From NCBI GenBank assembly GCA_030593645.1, contig JAUVGT010000262.1:1-7149 (forward strand): a stretch of 7,149 nt of DNA, written 5' to 3'. This DNA comes from Deltaproteobacteria bacterium. GTDB lineage: Bacteria; Desulfobacterota; Desulfobacteria; Desulfobacterales; JAUVGT01. Below the pieces are notes generated by a model. That model did no database searches and had not been told where the DNA came from. It saw nothing but the letters and a program-made list of their open reading frames with translations. The position numbers and the translations under genes are program-made. This document shows positions 6,827 to 7,149 of this stretch, piece after piece (positions within the stretch are counted from its first letter, which is position 1; every line of letters starts with the position of its first letter).

Positions 6827-6830
6827 ACTT

Positions 6831-6840
6831 CTCCTCCTTT
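6831..6840 (-). promoter_or_regulatory. Strong ribosome binding site of the amino-acid binding protein gene
   Basis: On the - strand the bases read AAAGGAGGAG and end four bases before the ATG at 6824-6826, with the GGAGG core at 6833-6837. It is the best Shine-Dalgarno match in the window. It fixes this start, which also gives a complete signal peptide. Confidence 0.8.
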
Positions 6841-6841
6841 A

Positions 6842-6884
6842 AGTCTATGGTTACGATACTTTCGTTTCAAATAAAAAAGTATAG
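6842..6884 (-). promoter_or_regulatory. Candidate sigma-70-like promoter elements upstream of the binding-protein gene
   Basis: Two weak candidates overlap on the - strand. One is TTGAAA (6865-6870) spaced 17 bases from TAGACT (6842-6847), but transcription would then begin inside the ribosome binding site. The other is TATACT at 6879-6884, which would leave a leader of roughly 45 bases but has no convincing -35 element. The region is AT-rich, so chance matches are likely. Confidence 0.25.
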
Positions 6885-7149
6885 AAAATTTCAATAATTA
6901 AAGTGTTTTTGTTTTGCATGAATTGATAATCTGCTTCTTTAAACATTGAACGAAATCTCAATACTTGCATCGAATCAAACTGATAGTGAAATATAAAATT
7001 CTGAACATGACTCTGATAATATACGCAGAACTCATAATTTAGTTATTGTTGAAGCAGTGAATGGTGATAATAATACCTAAAGCGATCAACAGAGGGAAGC
7101 ACTCCGGAAAATCATGAGTAATTATTTTACTTCTTCCAATAAGGTATCC
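6885..7149. other. AT-rich region without a supportable gene
   Basis: This is the upstream side of the binding-protein gene up to the right edge. No RNA gene, clear repeat or complete ORF was seen. Three short open stretches reach the edge and could be the end of a neighbouring gene. On +, 7081-7149 contains an ATG at 7114-7116. On -, a frame stops at 7122-7124 and would end DTLLEEVK. Another - frame runs from the edge to a stop near 7040. None is long enough to choose between them. Confidence 0.5.

Noticed and set aside
6486..6842. 118-codon + strand open frame opposite the start of the AapJ-like gene
   Set aside because: It is antisense to the conserved N-terminal half and signal peptide of that gene and covers its ribosome site.
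7040..7149. Minus-strand open stretches entering from the right edge, one ending DTLLEEVK at 7122 and one stopping near 7040
   Set aside because: Both are too short to assign and compete with a + strand frame over the same bases; nothing in the window decides between them.

Overview
The window looks like chromosomal DNA from an anaerobic, respiring Gram-negative bacterium. The moderate GC content, the DMSO-reductase-type iron-sulfur molybdoenzyme modules, the AapJ-type periplasmic binding protein and the CACGAAA-rich palindromic repeat would all suit a Desulfobacterota (former Deltaproteobacteria) sulfate reducer or syntroph. That placement is inference from gene style, not from a marker gene.

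Layout. Positions 1-1903 hold the end of a first molybdoenzyme module in tight + strand coupling: the 3' end of a catalytic subunit (A1), a 16-cysteine [4Fe-4S] subunit (B1) and a DmsC-type membrane anchor (C1). After a 74-base gap comes a second module on the same strand. It has a complete 699-residue molybdopterin oxidoreductase (A2, 1978-4077) and, beyond a long imperfect palindrome (4117-4215), a single protein (BC2, 4274-5614) in which the iron-sulfur subunit and the DmsC-type anchor are fused. A perfect 14-bp inverted repeat (5718-5759) lies between this operon and a convergent - strand gene (5804-6826) for a general L-amino-acid binding protein of the AapJ/BztA type. The last 300 bases or so contain the upstream region of that gene and no gene that can be supported.

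How the genes fit together. Each A-B-C set should be a membrane-bound complex that moves electrons between a Mo (or W) bis-pyranopterin cofactor and the quinone pool through four [4Fe-4S] clusters. A2 has no Tat signal, and an in-frame stop just upstream rules out an N-terminal extension. The charge pattern of the BC2 anchor puts its fused iron-sulfur domain in the cytoplasm. The second complex therefore probably works on a cytoplasmic substrate, unlike the periplasm-facing DmsABC. Cys135 occupies the place of the Mo-ligating serine of DMSO reductases. The substrate cannot be read from the sequence. The AapJ-like protein has none of its usual QMP transporter partners on its downstream side, and an Asn replaces the Asp expected to hold the ligand's amino group.
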